Assembly: GCA_905221455.1 (NCBI GenBank)
Contig: CAJNDF010000011.1
Span: forward strand, 9,578 to 73,577
DNA length: 64,000 bases
Direction: 5' to 3'
Source: a bacterium
Lineage (GTDB): Bacteria; Bacillota; Bacilli; Lactobacillales; Streptococcaceae
Made by a program: the position numbers and the translations under genes. The notes under the pieces are model-generated. The model searched no databases and was not told where the DNA came from. It worked only from the letters and a program-made list of their open reading frames with translations. Positions 17,535 through 26,254 of the stretch are shown here, in pieces; positions within the stretch are counted from its first letter, which is position 1, and each line of letters begins with the position of its first letter.

Positions 17535-19139
17535 TTGAGTGAAAAGTCAAGAGAAGAAGAGAAATTAAGCTTTAAAGAGCAGATTCTGAGAGATTTAGAA
17601 AAAGTAAAACGCTATGATGAAGTTCTGAAAGAAGATGAGGCAGTAGTTCCTACTCCTGCAAATGAACTTTCAGCTGAAGAACTCATGGCTGATTCCTTGT
17701 CAACGGTAGAGGAGATTATGAGAAAAGCTCCTGCTGCCCCAACTCATCCAAGTCAAGATGTGCCTTCTTCTCCAGCAGAAGAAAGTGGATCAAGACCAGG
17801 ACCAGGTCCTGTTAGACCTCACAAAGTTGAAAGAGAATATAATGAAACCCCAACAAGGGTAGCTGTTTCCTATAAGACAGCCGAGAAAAAAGAAGAACAA
17901 GCAGGTCCAGAAACACCGACGCTTGCTAAAGAAACAGTGGATGTCATCAGCGATACACCACGTCGTAGCCGTAGAGAAGGAGCGAAACCCGTTAAGCCTA
18001 AGAAAGAGAAAAAATCTGGTTTCAAGGCCTTCTTCATTTCTCTACTGATTTTCCTTGCCTTGATTTCGGCAGGTGGTTACTTCGGTTATCAGTATGTTCA
18101 GTCATCTTTACAGCCTGTTGACGCTGATTCTAAGCAATATGTAACGGTGCAAATCCCAGAAGGGGCTAATGTTCAAGAAATCGGTAAGACACTTGAAGAT
18201 GCCGGCTTGATTAAACACGGTTTAGTTTTTGGCTTGTATGCTAAGTACAAAAATTATACTGATTTGAAATCAGGTTACTATAATTTGCAAAAGAGCATGA
18301 GTACAGAAGATATCATCCACGAATTACAAAAAGGTGGAACAGCTGAAGCTCAAGAACCTGTCCTTGCGACTTTGACAATTCCAGAAGGTTATACGATTGA
18401 TCAAATGGCACAAGTGGTAGGTCAATTGCAAGGTGACTTCAAAGAGCCTTTGACAGCGGATGCTTTCCTAGCAAAAGTTCAAGATGATAGCTTTATCAGT
18501 CAAGAAGTTGCCAAATATCCTAGTCTACTTGAAAGCTTGCCTACAAAGGAAAGTGGAGCTCGTTACCGTTTAGAAGGTTTCCTTTTCCCAGCTACTTACT
18601 CTATCAAGGAAAGCACAACTATTGAAAGCTTGATTGATGAGATGTTGGCAGCTATGGACAAGACTTTGGCACCTCATTACAGTACGATTAAGTCTAAGAA
18701 TTTGACGGTCAATGAATTGTTGACCATTGCTTCACTCGTAGAAAAAGAAGGAGCTAAGACTGACGATCGTAAGTTGATTGCAGGTGTATTCTACAATCGC
18801 TTGAATCTTGGCATGCCACTTCAAAGCAATATTGCCATCTTGTATGCCCAAGGCAAACTTGGTCAGAAGATTAGTCTTGCCGACGATGCTGGAATCGATA
18901 CATCGATTGATTCACCATACAATGTTTATACAAATCTAGGCCTCATGCCTGGTCCAGTAGATAGTCCAAGCTTGGATGCTATCGAGTCAAGTATCAATCA
19001 GACTAAGAGTGAGAACCTTTACTTTGTTGCAGATGTGACAGATGGTAAGGTATATTTCGCTACGAACAAGGCAGAACATGACCAAAATGTTGCACAACAT
19101 ATCAATAATAAATTAACGCAATCAAGTAGTTCAAACTAA
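17535..19139 (+). CDS. mltG: Endolytic murein transglycosylase MltG
   Basis: Cuts nascent glycan strands at the outer face of the membrane; in pneumococcus it works with the peripheral elongation machinery. 534 residues: a disordered, Pro/Glu-rich cytoplasmic region (1-155), a single membrane segment near 160-185 (AFFISLLIFLALISAGGYFGYQYV), then a YceG domain. SLVEKEGA near residue 415 carries the catalytic Glu, and NVYTNLGLMPGPVDSPS is the conserved late motif. The start is TTG 17535, chosen because a full AGGAGG lies at 17521-17526. The long cytoplasmic extension is typical of streptococcal MltG. Confidence 0.93.
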   Translation: MSEKSREEEKLSFKEQILRDLEKVKRYDEVLKEDEAVVPTPANELSAEELMADSLSTVEEIMRKAPAAPTHPSQDVPSSPAEESGSRPGPGPVRPHKVEREYNETPTRVAVSYKTAEKKEEQAGPETPTLAKETVDVISDTPRRSRREGAKPVKPKKEKKSGFKAFFISLLIFLALISAGGYFGYQYVQSSLQPVDADSKQYVTVQIPEGANVQEIGKTLEDAGLIKHGLVFGLYAKYKNYTDLKSGYYNLQKSMSTEDIIHELQKGGTAEAQEPVLATLTIPEGYTIDQMAQVVGQLQGDFKEPLTADAFLAKVQDDSFISQEVAKYPSLLESLPTKESGARYRLEGFLFPATYSIKESTTIESLIDEMLAAMDKTLAPHYSTIKSKNLTVNELLTIASLVEKEGAKTDDRKLIAGVFYNRLNLGMPLQSNIAILYAQGKLGQKISLADDAGIDTSIDSPYNVYTNLGLMPGPVDSPSLDAIESSINQTKSENLYFVADVTDGKVYFATNKAEHDQNVAQHINNKLTQSSSSN

Positions 19140-19170
19140 AATTATGTGGTTTTCCACATAATTTTGTTTT
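19139..19170 (+). terminator. Terminator after mltG
   Basis: AATTATGTGG, loop TTTT, CCACATAATT, then TTGTTTT. Confidence 0.85.
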
Positions 19171-19200
19171 AAAAAATAAAGTAAAAGAAAGTTGAGAAAA

Positions 19201-19683
19201 ATGGCAGAAAAAACATATCCTATGACACTTGAGGAAAAGGAAAAACTAGAAAAAGAATTAGAAGAATTGAAATTGGTCCGTCGTCCAGAAGTGGTAGAAC
19301 GTATTAAGATTGCTCGTTCATATGGCGACCTTTCAGAAAACAGTGAGTATGAAGCAGCTAAGGATGAACAAGCCTTTGTCGAAGGTCAAATCTCTAGCTT
19401 AGAAACAAAAATTCGTTATGCTGAAATCGTCAATAGTGACTCAGTTGCCCAAGACGAAGTAGCGATTGGTAAAACAGTGACTATCCAAGAAATTGGTGAG
19501 GAAGAAGAGGAAGTTTATATCATTGTAGGTTCAGCTGGTGCAGATGCCTTTGCAGGTAAGGTTTCAAATGAAAGCCCGATTGGACAAGCCTTGATTGGTA
19601 AGAAAACAGGTGATACAGCAACTGTCGAAACACCTGTGGGTAGCTATGATGTAAAAATCTTGAAGGTTGAAAAAACAGCCTAA
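19201..19683 (+). CDS. greA: Transcription elongation factor GreA
   Basis: Rescues backtracked RNA polymerase by stimulating transcript cleavage. 160 residues. The N-terminal coiled coil ([17 protein letters not shown]) holds the tip acidic pair in the [19 protein letters not shown] segment, followed by the FKBP-like C-terminal domain ending [24 protein letters not shown] 19201 is chosen because it gives the standard family length; an in-frame TTG at 19192 would add three residues. The SD is weak. The short spacing after the mltG terminator matches the usual mltG-greA order in streptococci. Confidence 0.96.
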   Translation: MAEKTYPMTLEEKEKLEKELEELKLVRRPEVVERIKIARSYGDLSENSEYEAAKDEQAFVEGQISSLETKIRYAEIVNSDSVAQDEVAIGKTVTIQEIGEEEEEVYIIVGSAGADAFAGKVSNESPIGQALIGKKTGDTATVETPVGSYDVKILKVEKTA

Positions 19684-19690
19684 TGATTAA

Positions 19691-19732
19691 AGGGAGTAGA
19701 AGGAGGGAAACGCCCTGATTACTCCTTTTTAG
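19691..19732 (+). terminator. Terminator after greA
   Basis: GGAGTA pairs with TACTCC, and an inner GGG/CCC stem (GAGGGAAACGCCCT) stiffens it. A TTTTTA run follows. Confidence 0.75.
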
Positions 19733-19755
19733 GTTTAAAAAGAATTGGAGACTAT

Positions 19756-21120
19756 ATGAGTTCAAAAAAGAAGCAAAATAAGATGGAGCGTGGTCTGACC
19801 AATCGTCACGTACAGGTTATGGCCATTGCTGGAACTATTGGAACAGGCCTCTTTCTGGGGGCTGGTCGTTCTATCAGTTTGACAGGACCTTCGATTGTTC
19901 TAATTTACCTGATTACAGGAGCTTTTATGTTCCTTATGATGAGAGCGGTCGGAGAAATGCTCTATCAAGATCCTGAGCAACATACCTTTATTAACTTTAT
20001 TACTCGCCATTTGGGTAAGGGTTGGGGACATTTTGCAGTCTGGTCTTACTGGTTATCTGTTGTCTTTATTGGCATGGCAGAAATTACGGCTATTTCGCAC
20101 TATGTTCAGTTTTGGTTTCCTTCATGGCCTAGTTGGTTAATTCAAGTTGGATTTTTAACTGTTTTAGGTTTGGTCAATCTAATAGCTGTTAAACTTTTTG
20201 GAGAAGTTGAATTTTGGTTTGCTATGATTAAGATTGTAGCTATCCTTGCTATGATTGTGACTGGTATCTTTATGGTTCTAACAGGTTTTGAGACACCTCA
20301 TGGAGTAGCTAGTTTGGCCAATATTGCTGATAATTTCTCCCTCTTCCCAAATGGTGGAGTCAACTTTGTTATGGCTTTCCAGATGGTCTTCTTTGCCTAC
20401 CTCATGATTGAGTTTATCGGGGTCACGACTTCAGAAACAAAAAATCCACGTCAGGTCTTGCCAAAAGCCGTTAAGGAAATTCCTTTGCGTATCGCCTTTT
20501 TCTATGGTGGTTCTCTAATTGCTATTATGGCTATTATTCCATGGAGAGAACTAGCTTCAGCAGATTCACCATTCGTTACGGTATTTGAACTAGCAGGTGT
20601 CAAATGGGCAGCAGCCTTGATTAACTTTGTCGTCTTGACGTCTGCAGCATCAGCTCTAAACTCAACCCTCTACTCAACAGGTCGCCATTTGTATCAAATT
20701 GCTCAAGATTTGCCAAATCCTCTCTTAAAAGCGATTAAAGCGGATACCTTATCTCGTTATAATGTTCCTCAAAATGCAATTTTGGCCTCAACTATTTTAA
20801 TTGCTACAGCTGCTTTTATCAATGTCCTACCAGGAGTTTCTGATGCCTTTGCCTTGATAACAGCTTCTTCATCAGGTGTTTATGTAGCTATCTATATCTT
20901 GATTATGGTGGCTCACCTTAAATACCGCAAGTCACAGGACTTTATGGCGGATGGCTACCTCATGCCCCATTATCGTTTCCTAAATCCCTTAACTATGCTC
21001 TTCTTTGTCTTTGTTTTTGTAACCCTCTTTTTACAAGAGTCTACATTTGTAGGAGCAATTGGCTCAGCTATCTGGATTATCGGTTTCGGGATTTACAGCC
21101 AGTGGAAATTTAGAAAATAG
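19756..21120 (+). CDS. Amino acid permease (APC superfamily, AAT/CycA-like)
   Basis: 454 residues with about 12 membrane segments. NRHVQVMAIAGTIGTGLFLGAG is the signature of the amino acid transporter (AAT) branch of the APC superfamily, which includes D-serine/D-alanine/glycine and aromatic amino acid permeases. The FIGVTTSETKNPRQVLPKAV loop is also typical. The substrate cannot be fixed from sequence alone. GGAG lies before ATG 19756. No clear promoter is visible in the short gap after the greA terminator. It ends just before its own terminator. Confidence 0.85.
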   Translation: MSSKKKQNKMERGLTNRHVQVMAIAGTIGTGLFLGAGRSISLTGPSIVLIYLITGAFMFLMMRAVGEMLYQDPEQHTFINFITRHLGKGWGHFAVWSYWLSVVFIGMAEITAISHYVQFWFPSWPSWLIQVGFLTVLGLVNLIAVKLFGEVEFWFAMIKIVAILAMIVTGIFMVLTGFETPHGVASLANIADNFSLFPNGGVNFVMAFQMVFFAYLMIEFIGVTTSETKNPRQVLPKAVKEIPLRIAFFYGGSLIAIMAIIPWRELASADSPFVTVFELAGVKWAAALINFVVLTSAASALNSTLYSTGRHLYQIAQDLPNPLLKAIKADTLSRYNVPQNAILASTILIATAAFINVLPGVSDAFALITASSSGVYVAIYILIMVAHLKYRKSQDFMADGYLMPHYRFLNPLTMLFFVFVFVTLFLQESTFVGAIGSAIWIIGFGIYSQWKFRK

Positions 21121-21126
21121 ATTTGA

Positions 21127-21157
21127 AACTCATCAACTCAGGTTGGTGGGTTTTTGC
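21127..21157 (+). terminator. Terminator after the amino acid permease gene
   Basis: CATCAAC, four-base loop, GTTGGTG, then GGTTTTT. Confidence 0.65.
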
Positions 21158-21161
21158 TAGT

Positions 21162-21190
21162 TTGACAGTCTATTGAAATAAGACTATAAT
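21162..21190 (+). promoter_or_regulatory. Consensus sigma-A promoter of the 136-residue acetyltransferase gene
   Basis: TTGACA (21162-21167), 17-base spacer, TATAAT (21185-21190): a perfect match to consensus at both hexamers. Confidence 0.9.
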
Positions 21191-21220
21191 CAAGCTGTAA
21201 CAGTATTTGAGGAGGTTTAG

Positions 21221-21631
21221 ATGTACTTTAGATTGGAAAATGAGAAATCCCAGAAAGCGCAAGAAATTGGGAATTTGATTCGTACTTATAACCGTTCCAA
21301 AAGAGAAGAGGCTGAAAGTGTGCCACTTAATCTTTATGTAGAAGATGAAAAGGGTGATTTCCTTGCAGGTTTGATAGCAGAGACTTTTGGAAACTGGCTA
21401 GAAATCGAGTATTTGTTTGTGAAAGAGGAATTGCGAGGGCAAGGAATTGGTTCAAAACTATTGCAACAGGCAGAAAGTGAAGCCAAGAATCGCAACTGTC
21501 GTTTTGCATTTGTCAATACTTATCAGTTTCAAGCTCCAGATTTTTATAAAAGGCATGGCTACAAGGAAGTTTTTACCTTGCAAGACTATCCCTATACAGG
21601 AAAAAGATTTTATTACCAAAAAGATTTGTAA
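21221..21631 (+). CDS. GNAT-family acetyltransferase, 136 residues
   Basis: Motif A reads LFVKEELRGQGIGSKLLQQAE near residues 67-87, and YQFQAPDFYKRHGYKEVFTLQDYP near the end is the usual C-terminal acetyltransferase segment. It resembles small streptococcal GNAT proteins annotated as histone acetyltransferase HPA2-like; the substrate is unknown. Strong promoter and SD (GGAGG). It is followed by a decayed HAD phosphatase remnant rather than by an intact neighbour. Confidence 0.8.
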   Translation: MYFRLENEKSQKAQEIGNLIRTYNRSKREEAESVPLNLYVEDEKGDFLAGLIAETFGNWLEIEYLFVKEELRGQGIGSKLLQQAESEAKNRNCRFAFVNTYQFQAPDFYKRHGYKEVFTLQDYPYTGKRFYYQKDL

Positions 21632-21709
21632 GGAGAATATGAAAGCATAGAGCAAAGAGGGATTTTTCACATTACTATGAAGGTGGATTGATAGGTATAA
21701 GATTGACCG

Positions 21710-21861
21710 TTTAAGGAGATTCTAGACAAATACCAGTTAAATCCTACAAATTCTGTCTTTCTAGATGATATTGAAGACAATGCAATCGCACATTGGGAAT
21801 CAAGGTCTATCAGATTAAGAAAAGAAGCGAAGTTGTCGAAATTTTGAAATTATATATTTAA
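21710..21861 (+). pseudogene. Frameshifted C-terminal remnant of a HAD-family phosphatase
   Basis: From 21710 one frame reads FKEILDKYQLNPTNSVFLDD followed by IEDNAIAH, the motif III/IV region of HAD phosphatases, where the DD pair binds Mg2+. After about 21793 the frame closes, but the +2 frame continues with LGIKVYQIKKRSEVVEILKL and ends at TAA 21859-21861, exactly the C-terminus expected for subfamily IA. No catalytic N-terminal DxD motif or start codon is visible upstream, so only the last third of the gene survives. Confidence 0.75.
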
Positions 21862-21867
21862 ACTAAA

Positions 21868-21900
21868 AACTCTCTATCTTTTTGTGGTAGAGAGTTTTTT
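21868..21900 (+). terminator. Terminator after the HAD remnant
   Basis: ACTCTCTA(TC), short loop, (GG)TAGAGAGT and a T-run. Confidence 0.85.
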
Positions 21901-21933
21901 GTTAATAAAATTTTACAAAATGACATTTATACA

Positions 21934-21961
21934 TTGCATTAAGTTAGATATATGATATAAT
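21934..21961 (+). promoter_or_regulatory. Promoter of the Xre/DUF3278 pair
   Basis: TTGCAT (21934-21939), 16-base spacer, TATAAT (21956-21961). Confidence 0.7.
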
Positions 21962-22008
21962 GTTGTTAAAAAGAGGCGTAACTTTTTAAAATTATAAGGA
22001 GGACGCAG

Positions 22009-22218
22009 GTGGCTAAAAATTTAAAATTAAAATTAGCTCGTGTAGAGCTTGATTTAACACAAGGTCAACTGGCAGAGGCTGTCGGGGTGACACGCCAGAC
22101 TATTGGTTTGATAGAGGCGGGGAAATACAATCCCAGTCTCTCACTCTGCCAGTCCATTTGCAGATGTTTAGGGAAAACCCTAGACCAATTATTTTGGGAG
22201 GAAGAAGATGAAAAATAG
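22009..22218 (+). CDS. Xre-family HTH regulator, 69 residues
   Basis: The whole protein is one HTH_3 domain: LKLARVELDLTQGQLAEAVGVTRQTIGLIEAGKYNPSLSL contains the helix-turn-helix (QGQLAEAVGV-TRQTIGLIE). The short YozG/PBSX-like form is usually paired with a membrane protein that controls or is controlled by it. The start is GTG 22009, with AGGAGG at 21999-22005. It overlaps the next gene by 11 bases, so the two are coupled. Confidence 0.85.
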   Translation: MAKNLKLKLARVELDLTQGQLAEAVGVTRQTIGLIEAGKYNPSLSLCQSICRCLGKTLDQLFWEEEDEK

Positions 22219-22696
22219 ATTTTTTTATTATCAATTACTAGACGAAAGAGAAGAACAACTGATGAATAAAGCTGGGTCGGAATCCTTTACCCTCTTCATT
22301 GGGCTTGTGCTTCTAAGCTATTTGGTGGCTGTATTGGCTCCATCTCTTTTTAATCCGAATTTTCTAGTCTATACTCTGATAGTAGGAATTTTCTTCTTTT
22401 TCAATCGTGCCCGTTATCTGGGAGTGACCTACTATAGTCGTTTTCATTTTACGATTTTGGGTTGTTTTTTTCTAACCTTGGCGATTACAGCTCTTTTGAT
22501 GTTGCAGAATTATCAATTCAATATCGAAATTTATCAGCACAATCCTTTGAACGTTAAATACTTGTCTGCTTGGGGCATTACATATGTCATTTACCTTCCC
22601 TGGGTCTTTACTGGCAATCTTGGTCTTAAAAGTTATGGTGAATGGGCTCAGAAAAAATTTGAGCAAGACATGGATGAACTGGAGAGTGGAGAATAG
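22208..22696 (+). CDS. Four-helix membrane protein (DUF3278-like) partnered with the Xre regulator
   Basis: 162 residues with four predicted membrane segments (near 29-47, 52-66, 80-98 and 121-137) and charged ends. The layout and pairing with a small Xre regulator match DUF3278 as I know it from streptococci and lactobacilli. Its function is not established. Models include a membrane-bound partner that senses an envelope signal and sequesters the regulator. The start codon overlaps the regulator gene. Confidence 0.65.
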   Translation: MKNRFFYYQLLDEREEQLMNKAGSESFTLFIGLVLLSYLVAVLAPSLFNPNFLVYTLIVGIFFFFNRARYLGVTYYSRFHFTILGCFFLTLAITALLMLQNYQFNIEIYQHNPLNVKYLSAWGITYVIYLPWVFTGNLGLKSYGEWAQKKFEQDMDELESGE

Positions 22697-22731
22697 CTTG
22701 TTACTCTTTTCTCAATCCAGCTAAAATGTGA

Positions 22732-22737
22732 TATAAT
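22732..22737 (+). promoter_or_regulatory. -10 hexamer of the pncB-nadE operon
   Basis: TATAAT 22732-22737; no good -35 at 17 bases (TTCTCA). The transcript would begin just before the hairpin at 22755-22786. Confidence 0.55.
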
Positions 22738-22754
22738 AGTACTAATTTATTGGA

Positions 22755-22786
22755 ATACATGGAAGTTTTTGAAAATTTTCATGTAT
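22755..22786 (+). promoter_or_regulatory. Hairpin in the pncB leader
   Basis: ATACATG pairs with CATGTAT around a T- and A-rich core (GGAAGTTTTTGAAAATTTT). It begins about 11 bases after the expected transcript start. It could be an operator or an RNA stabilising stem; it does not match the NiaR box well as I remember it. Confidence 0.4.
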
Positions 22787-22811
22787 TTCTAGCTAAGGAA
22801 GTAGGAAAAGT

Positions 22812-24272
22812 ATGTATCCAGATGATAGTTTGACATTGCACACAGACTTGTACCAGATTAACATGATGCAGGTTTACTTTGACCAAGGGATTCACAATAA
22901 GAAGGCGGTCTTTGAGGTTTATTTCCGCCAACAGCCTTTTAAGAACGGCTATGCGGTTTTTGCAGGTTTGGAAAGAATTGTGAACTATCTTGAAGACTTG
23001 CGTTTTTCAGATAGTGATATTGCCTATTTGGAGTCTCTGGGCTATCATGGGGCATTCTTGGACTACCTTCGCAATTTCAAGTTGGAGTTGACCGTTCGTT
23101 CTGCCCAAGAAGGGGACTTGGTCTTTGCTAATGAACCGATTGTGCAGGTGGAAGGCCCTCTAGCCCAATGTCAGTTGGTCGAAACGGCTCTTTTGAATAT
23201 TGTCAACTACCAGACCTTGGTGGCGACTAAGGCAGCTCGTATTCGTTCGGTTATCGAAGATGAACCCTTGATGGAATTTGGAACACGTCGGGCGCAAGAG
23301 ATGGATGCGGCTATCTGGGGGACACGCGCAGCAGTGATTGGTGGTGCCAATGGAACCAGCAATGTGCGTGCTGGTAAACTCTTTGACATTCCTGTCTTGG
23401 GGACTCACGCCCATGCCTTGGTGCAGGTTTATGGTAACGACTATGAGGCCTTTAAGGCTTACGCTGCGACCCACAAAAACTGTGTCTTTCTTGTGGATAC
23501 CTATGATACCCTTCGTATCGGTGTGCCAGCTGCTATTCAGGTAGCGCGTGAACTGGGTGACCAGATTAACTTTATGGGTGTGCGGATTGACTCTGGGGAT
23601 ATTGCCTACATTTCTAAGAAAGTCCGTCAGCAACTGGACGAGGCTGGATTTACAGAGGCTAAGATTTATGCTTCTAATGATTTGGACGAAAATACCATCC
23701 TCAACCTCAAGATGCAAAAGGCCAAGATTGATGTCTGGGGTGTGGGAACCAAGCTGATTACAGCCTATGACCAGCCAGCTCTTGGGGCAGTTTACAAGAT
23801 TGTTGCCATCGAAGATGAAAATGGCCAGATGCGCAACACCATCAAGCTGTCAAATAATGCGGAAAAAGTGTCTACGCCAGGTAAGAAGCAGGTGTGGCGC
23901 ATTACCAGTCGTGAAAAAGGCAAGTCAGAAGGTGACTACATCACTTATGATGGTGTGGATGTGAGCGACATGACAGAAATCAAGATGTTCCATCCGACTT
24001 ATACCTACATCAAGAAAACCGTTCGTAATTTTGATGCTGTTCCTCTCTTGGTGGATATTTTCAAAGATGGAAAATTGATTTACACCCTGCCTAGCTTGAC
24101 TGAAATTCAGGCCTATGCCCGTAAGGAATTTGACAAGCTTTGGGATGAGTACAAGCGAGTTCTTAATCCACAGCATTATCCAGTGGATTTGGCGCGTGAT
24201 GTATGGCAAGACAAGATGGACTTGATTGACAAGATGCGTAAGGAATCCCTTGGTGAAGGAGAAGAAGAATGA
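22812..24272 (+). CDS. pncB: Nicotinate phosphoribosyltransferase
   Basis: Makes nicotinate mononucleotide from nicotinate and PRPP in the Preiss-Handler NAD salvage route. 486 residues, matching the longer Gram-positive form. Visible family segments include [15 protein letters not shown] at the N-terminus, [49 protein letters not shown] and [11 protein letters not shown]. nadE overlaps its end by four bases (ATGA), so NAD is completed by the next gene product but one step; the adenylyltransferase nadD is not in the window. Confidence 0.95.
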   Translation: MYPDDSLTLHTDLYQINMMQVYFDQGIHNKKAVFEVYFRQQPFKNGYAVFAGLERIVNYLEDLRFSDSDIAYLESLGYHGAFLDYLRNFKLELTVRSAQEGDLVFANEPIVQVEGPLAQCQLVETALLNIVNYQTLVATKAARIRSVIEDEPLMEFGTRRAQEMDAAIWGTRAAVIGGANGTSNVRAGKLFDIPVLGTHAHALVQVYGNDYEAFKAYAATHKNCVFLVDTYDTLRIGVPAAIQVARELGDQINFMGVRIDSGDIAYISKKVRQQLDEAGFTEAKIYASNDLDENTILNLKMQKAKIDVWGVGTKLITAYDQPALGAVYKIVAIEDENGQMRNTIKLSNNAEKVSTPGKKQVWRITSREKGKSEGDYITYDGVDVSDMTEIKMFHPTYTYIKKTVRNFDAVPLLVDIFKDGKLIYTLPSLTEIQAYARKEFDKLWDEYKRVLNPQHYPVDLARDVWQDKMDLIDKMRKESLGEGEEE

Positions 24273-25093
24273 GTTTGCAAGAAACGATTATCCAAGAACT
24301 GGGCGTGAAACCAGTGATTGATGCCCAAGAAGAAATCCGTCGTTCGATTGATTTCTTAAAGAAATATCTGAAAAAACACCCCTTCCTAAAAACCTTTGTA
24401 CTAGGAATTTCTGGAGGACAAGACTCAACCTTGGCAGGTCGCTTGGCCCAATTAGCTATGGAAGAACTGCGAGCAGAGACAGGAGATGACAACTACAAAT
24501 TTATCGCTGTCCGCCTTCCATACGGAGTGCAAGCTGATGAAGCAGATGCCCAAAAAGCCCTAGCCTTTATCCAGCCTGATGTCAGCTTGGTAGTTAATAT
24601 CAAGGAATCTGCTGACGCCATGACAGCTGCAGTTGAAGCGACAGGAAGCTCTGTTTCAGACTTCAACAAGGGAAATATCAAGGCTCGTTGCCGTATGATT
24701 GCCCAATATGCCCTGGCGGGTACCCATAGCGGAGCGGTCATTGGAACAGACCATGCTGCGGAAAATATCACAGGTTTCTTTACCAAGTTTGGTGACGGTG
24801 GTGCAGATATTTTACCCCTTTTCCGCCTCAATAAACGCCAAGGAAAACAACTCTTGCAGAAACTTGGTGCAGACCCAGCCCTTTATGAAAAGATCCCAAC
24901 AGCAGACCTAGAAGAAGACAAACCAGGCCTAGCTGATGAAGTTGCACTTGGAGTCACTTATGAAGAGATTGACGACTACCTAGAAGGCAAAACAATCAGC
25001 CCAGAAGCTCAAACAAGAATCGAAAACTGGTGGCACAAAGGTCAACACAAACGCCACCTACCCATCACCGTATTTGATGACTTTTGGGAGTAA
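24269..25093 (+). CDS. nadE: NH3-dependent NAD+ synthetase
   Basis: Amidates nicotinic acid adenine dinucleotide to NAD. 274 residues, the length of the ammonia-dependent form without a glutaminase domain. [19 protein letters not shown] is the PP-loop ATP pyrophosphatase motif, with [14 protein letters not shown] and [25 protein letters not shown] as further family hallmarks. The start codon overlaps the pncB stop. The end of the gene runs straight into an array of terminator-like repeats. Confidence 0.97.
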   Translation: MSLQETIIQELGVKPVIDAQEEIRRSIDFLKKYLKKHPFLKTFVLGISGGQDSTLAGRLAQLAMEELRAETGDDNYKFIAVRLPYGVQADEADAQKALAFIQPDVSLVVNIKESADAMTAAVEATGSSVSDFNKGNIKARCRMIAQYALAGTHSGAVIGTDHAAENITGFFTKFGDGGADILPLFRLNKRQGKQLLQKLGADPALYEKIPTADLEEDKPGLADEVALGVTYEEIDDYLEGKTISPEAQTRIENWWHKGQHKRHLPITVFDDFWE

Positions 25094-25456
25094 AAATCTC
25101 CAGTGGAGGTTTTTACCCTGAGCACAGAAATAAGTAAGCGAAGAAGGTCCGGGGGACCTTTTTACCCCGAGTTTAGAAATAAGAAAATGAGGAACCTCCA
25201 GTGTAGGTTTTTAGCCTCTCGCCTTGAAATAAAAAAGTGGGAGAAGATTCGGTAACTCGAAGAGTTCGATTTTCCTTGTCTCACCCCCGCAACGATGACT
25301 AGGTTTGAAAAAGCTTGGTAAAGCGCATTTCAAACCAGACAGCGACTGCGTCAAGGAACTAGATGAAAAACTTGTTTTTTAGCTGTTACTGAGTTTAGTC
25401 TTTTTACCCTGAGCACAGAAATAAGAAAGCGAAGGAGGTCCTGTGGATCTTTTTAG
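25092..25456 (+). repeat. Array of terminator-like hairpin repeats (SPRITE-like), with an internal structured segment
   Basis: Four or five small hairpins each followed by a T-run and a GAAATAA motif: CTCC/GGAG at 25098-25108, AAGGTCC/GGACCTT at 25144-25160, ACCT/AGGT near 25194-25208, and AGGTCC/GGATCT at 25436-25450. The first 55 bases or so (25110-25166) recur at 25401-25456; 25 bases at 25110-25134 and 25401-25425 are identical. Between them lie GGTTTGAAA 25302-25310 and TTTCAAACC 25328-25336, a perfect 9-bp stem. The layout recalls SPRITE repeats of pneumococcus, but I cannot confirm it. Confidence 0.6.
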
Positions 25457-25539
25457 CTTATTACCTTGAAATTCAAAAGCAAAGTAAATCTAAATTGAGA
25501 TTGGACATAGAATCATCTATCAGAAAGCGAGGTAACATT

Positions 25540-26088
25540 ATGAAAGCAATCGGTACGCAAGTATTACAGACAGACCGTTTGATCTTGAGAAGATTTGTGG
25601 AGAGTGATGCGGAAGCTATGTTTCAAAATTGGGCTTCGTCTGCTGAGAATCTGACCTATGTTACTTGGAATCCTCATCCTGATGTCGAGGTCACTCAAAA
25701 CTCGATTCGAAATTGGGTTGCTTCTTATGCTAATCCTAACTATTATAAATGGGCCATTTGCCTCAAAGAAAACCTAGAGCAAGTGATAGGAGATATCAGC
25801 ATTGTTGAAATGCACGAGGAAGATTCAAGTTGTGAAATTGGATATATTTTAGGAAAAAACTATTGGGGTCGTGGTATGATGACGGAGGCCTTGAAAGCTG
25901 TCTTAGACTTTTGTTTTACTCAAGCAGGCTTTCAAAAGGTCAGAGCTCGTTACGCCAGTCTCAACCCAGCTTCAGGTCGTGTCATGGAAAAGGCTGGAAT
26001 GTCCTATCTAGAAACTATTGCCAATGGTGTAGAGAGAAAAGGCTATCTTGCTGATCTTATTTATTATCAGATAAGTAAGGAAGACTAG
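25540..26088 (+). CDS. RimJ/RimL-type GNAT acetyltransferase
   Basis: 182 residues from ATG 25540. TDRLILRRFVESDAEAMFQNW is the standard N-terminus of the RimJ/RimL group (ribosomal-protein or small-amine N-acetyltransferases), and YILGKNYWGRGMMTEALKAVL is its acetyl-CoA motif. The substrate is not predictable. ATG 25540 follows GAGG at 25528; an upstream in-frame start at 25495 would run back into the repeat array. A terminator lies at 26112-26140. Confidence 0.85.
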   Translation: MKAIGTQVLQTDRLILRRFVESDAEAMFQNWASSAENLTYVTWNPHPDVEVTQNSIRNWVASYANPNYYKWAICLKENLEQVIGDISIVEMHEEDSSCEIGYILGKNYWGRGMMTEALKAVLDFCFTQAGFQKVRARYASLNPASGRVMEKAGMSYLETIANGVERKGYLADLIYYQISKED

Positions 26089-26111
26089 TGAATTTTATTT
26101 TCTGTTTCCAT

Positions 26112-26140
26112 CAAAGTCAGACTTTGTCTGGCTTTTTTTG
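26112..26140 (+). terminator. Terminator after the RimJ/RimL-type gene
   Basis: AGTCAGAC, loop TTT, GTCTGGCTT and a T-run. Confidence 0.85.
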
Positions 26141-26216
26141 TAAGATTTTTTACATAACCTGATTAAATTCCTATTTTTCCCTATTATTGTCCCTGTTTTT
26201 TCTGGAACTTTGGGGT

Positions 26217-26222
26217 TATAAT
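26217..26222 (+). promoter_or_regulatory. -10 hexamer of the ccdA-etrx-msrAB operon
   Basis: TATAAT 26217-26222, 32 bases before the start codon at 26255. The -35 is weak (TGTTTT). Confidence 0.55.
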
Positions 26223-26254
26223 AGTCCTATCAAATCAAAGAATGGAGGAAGGCA

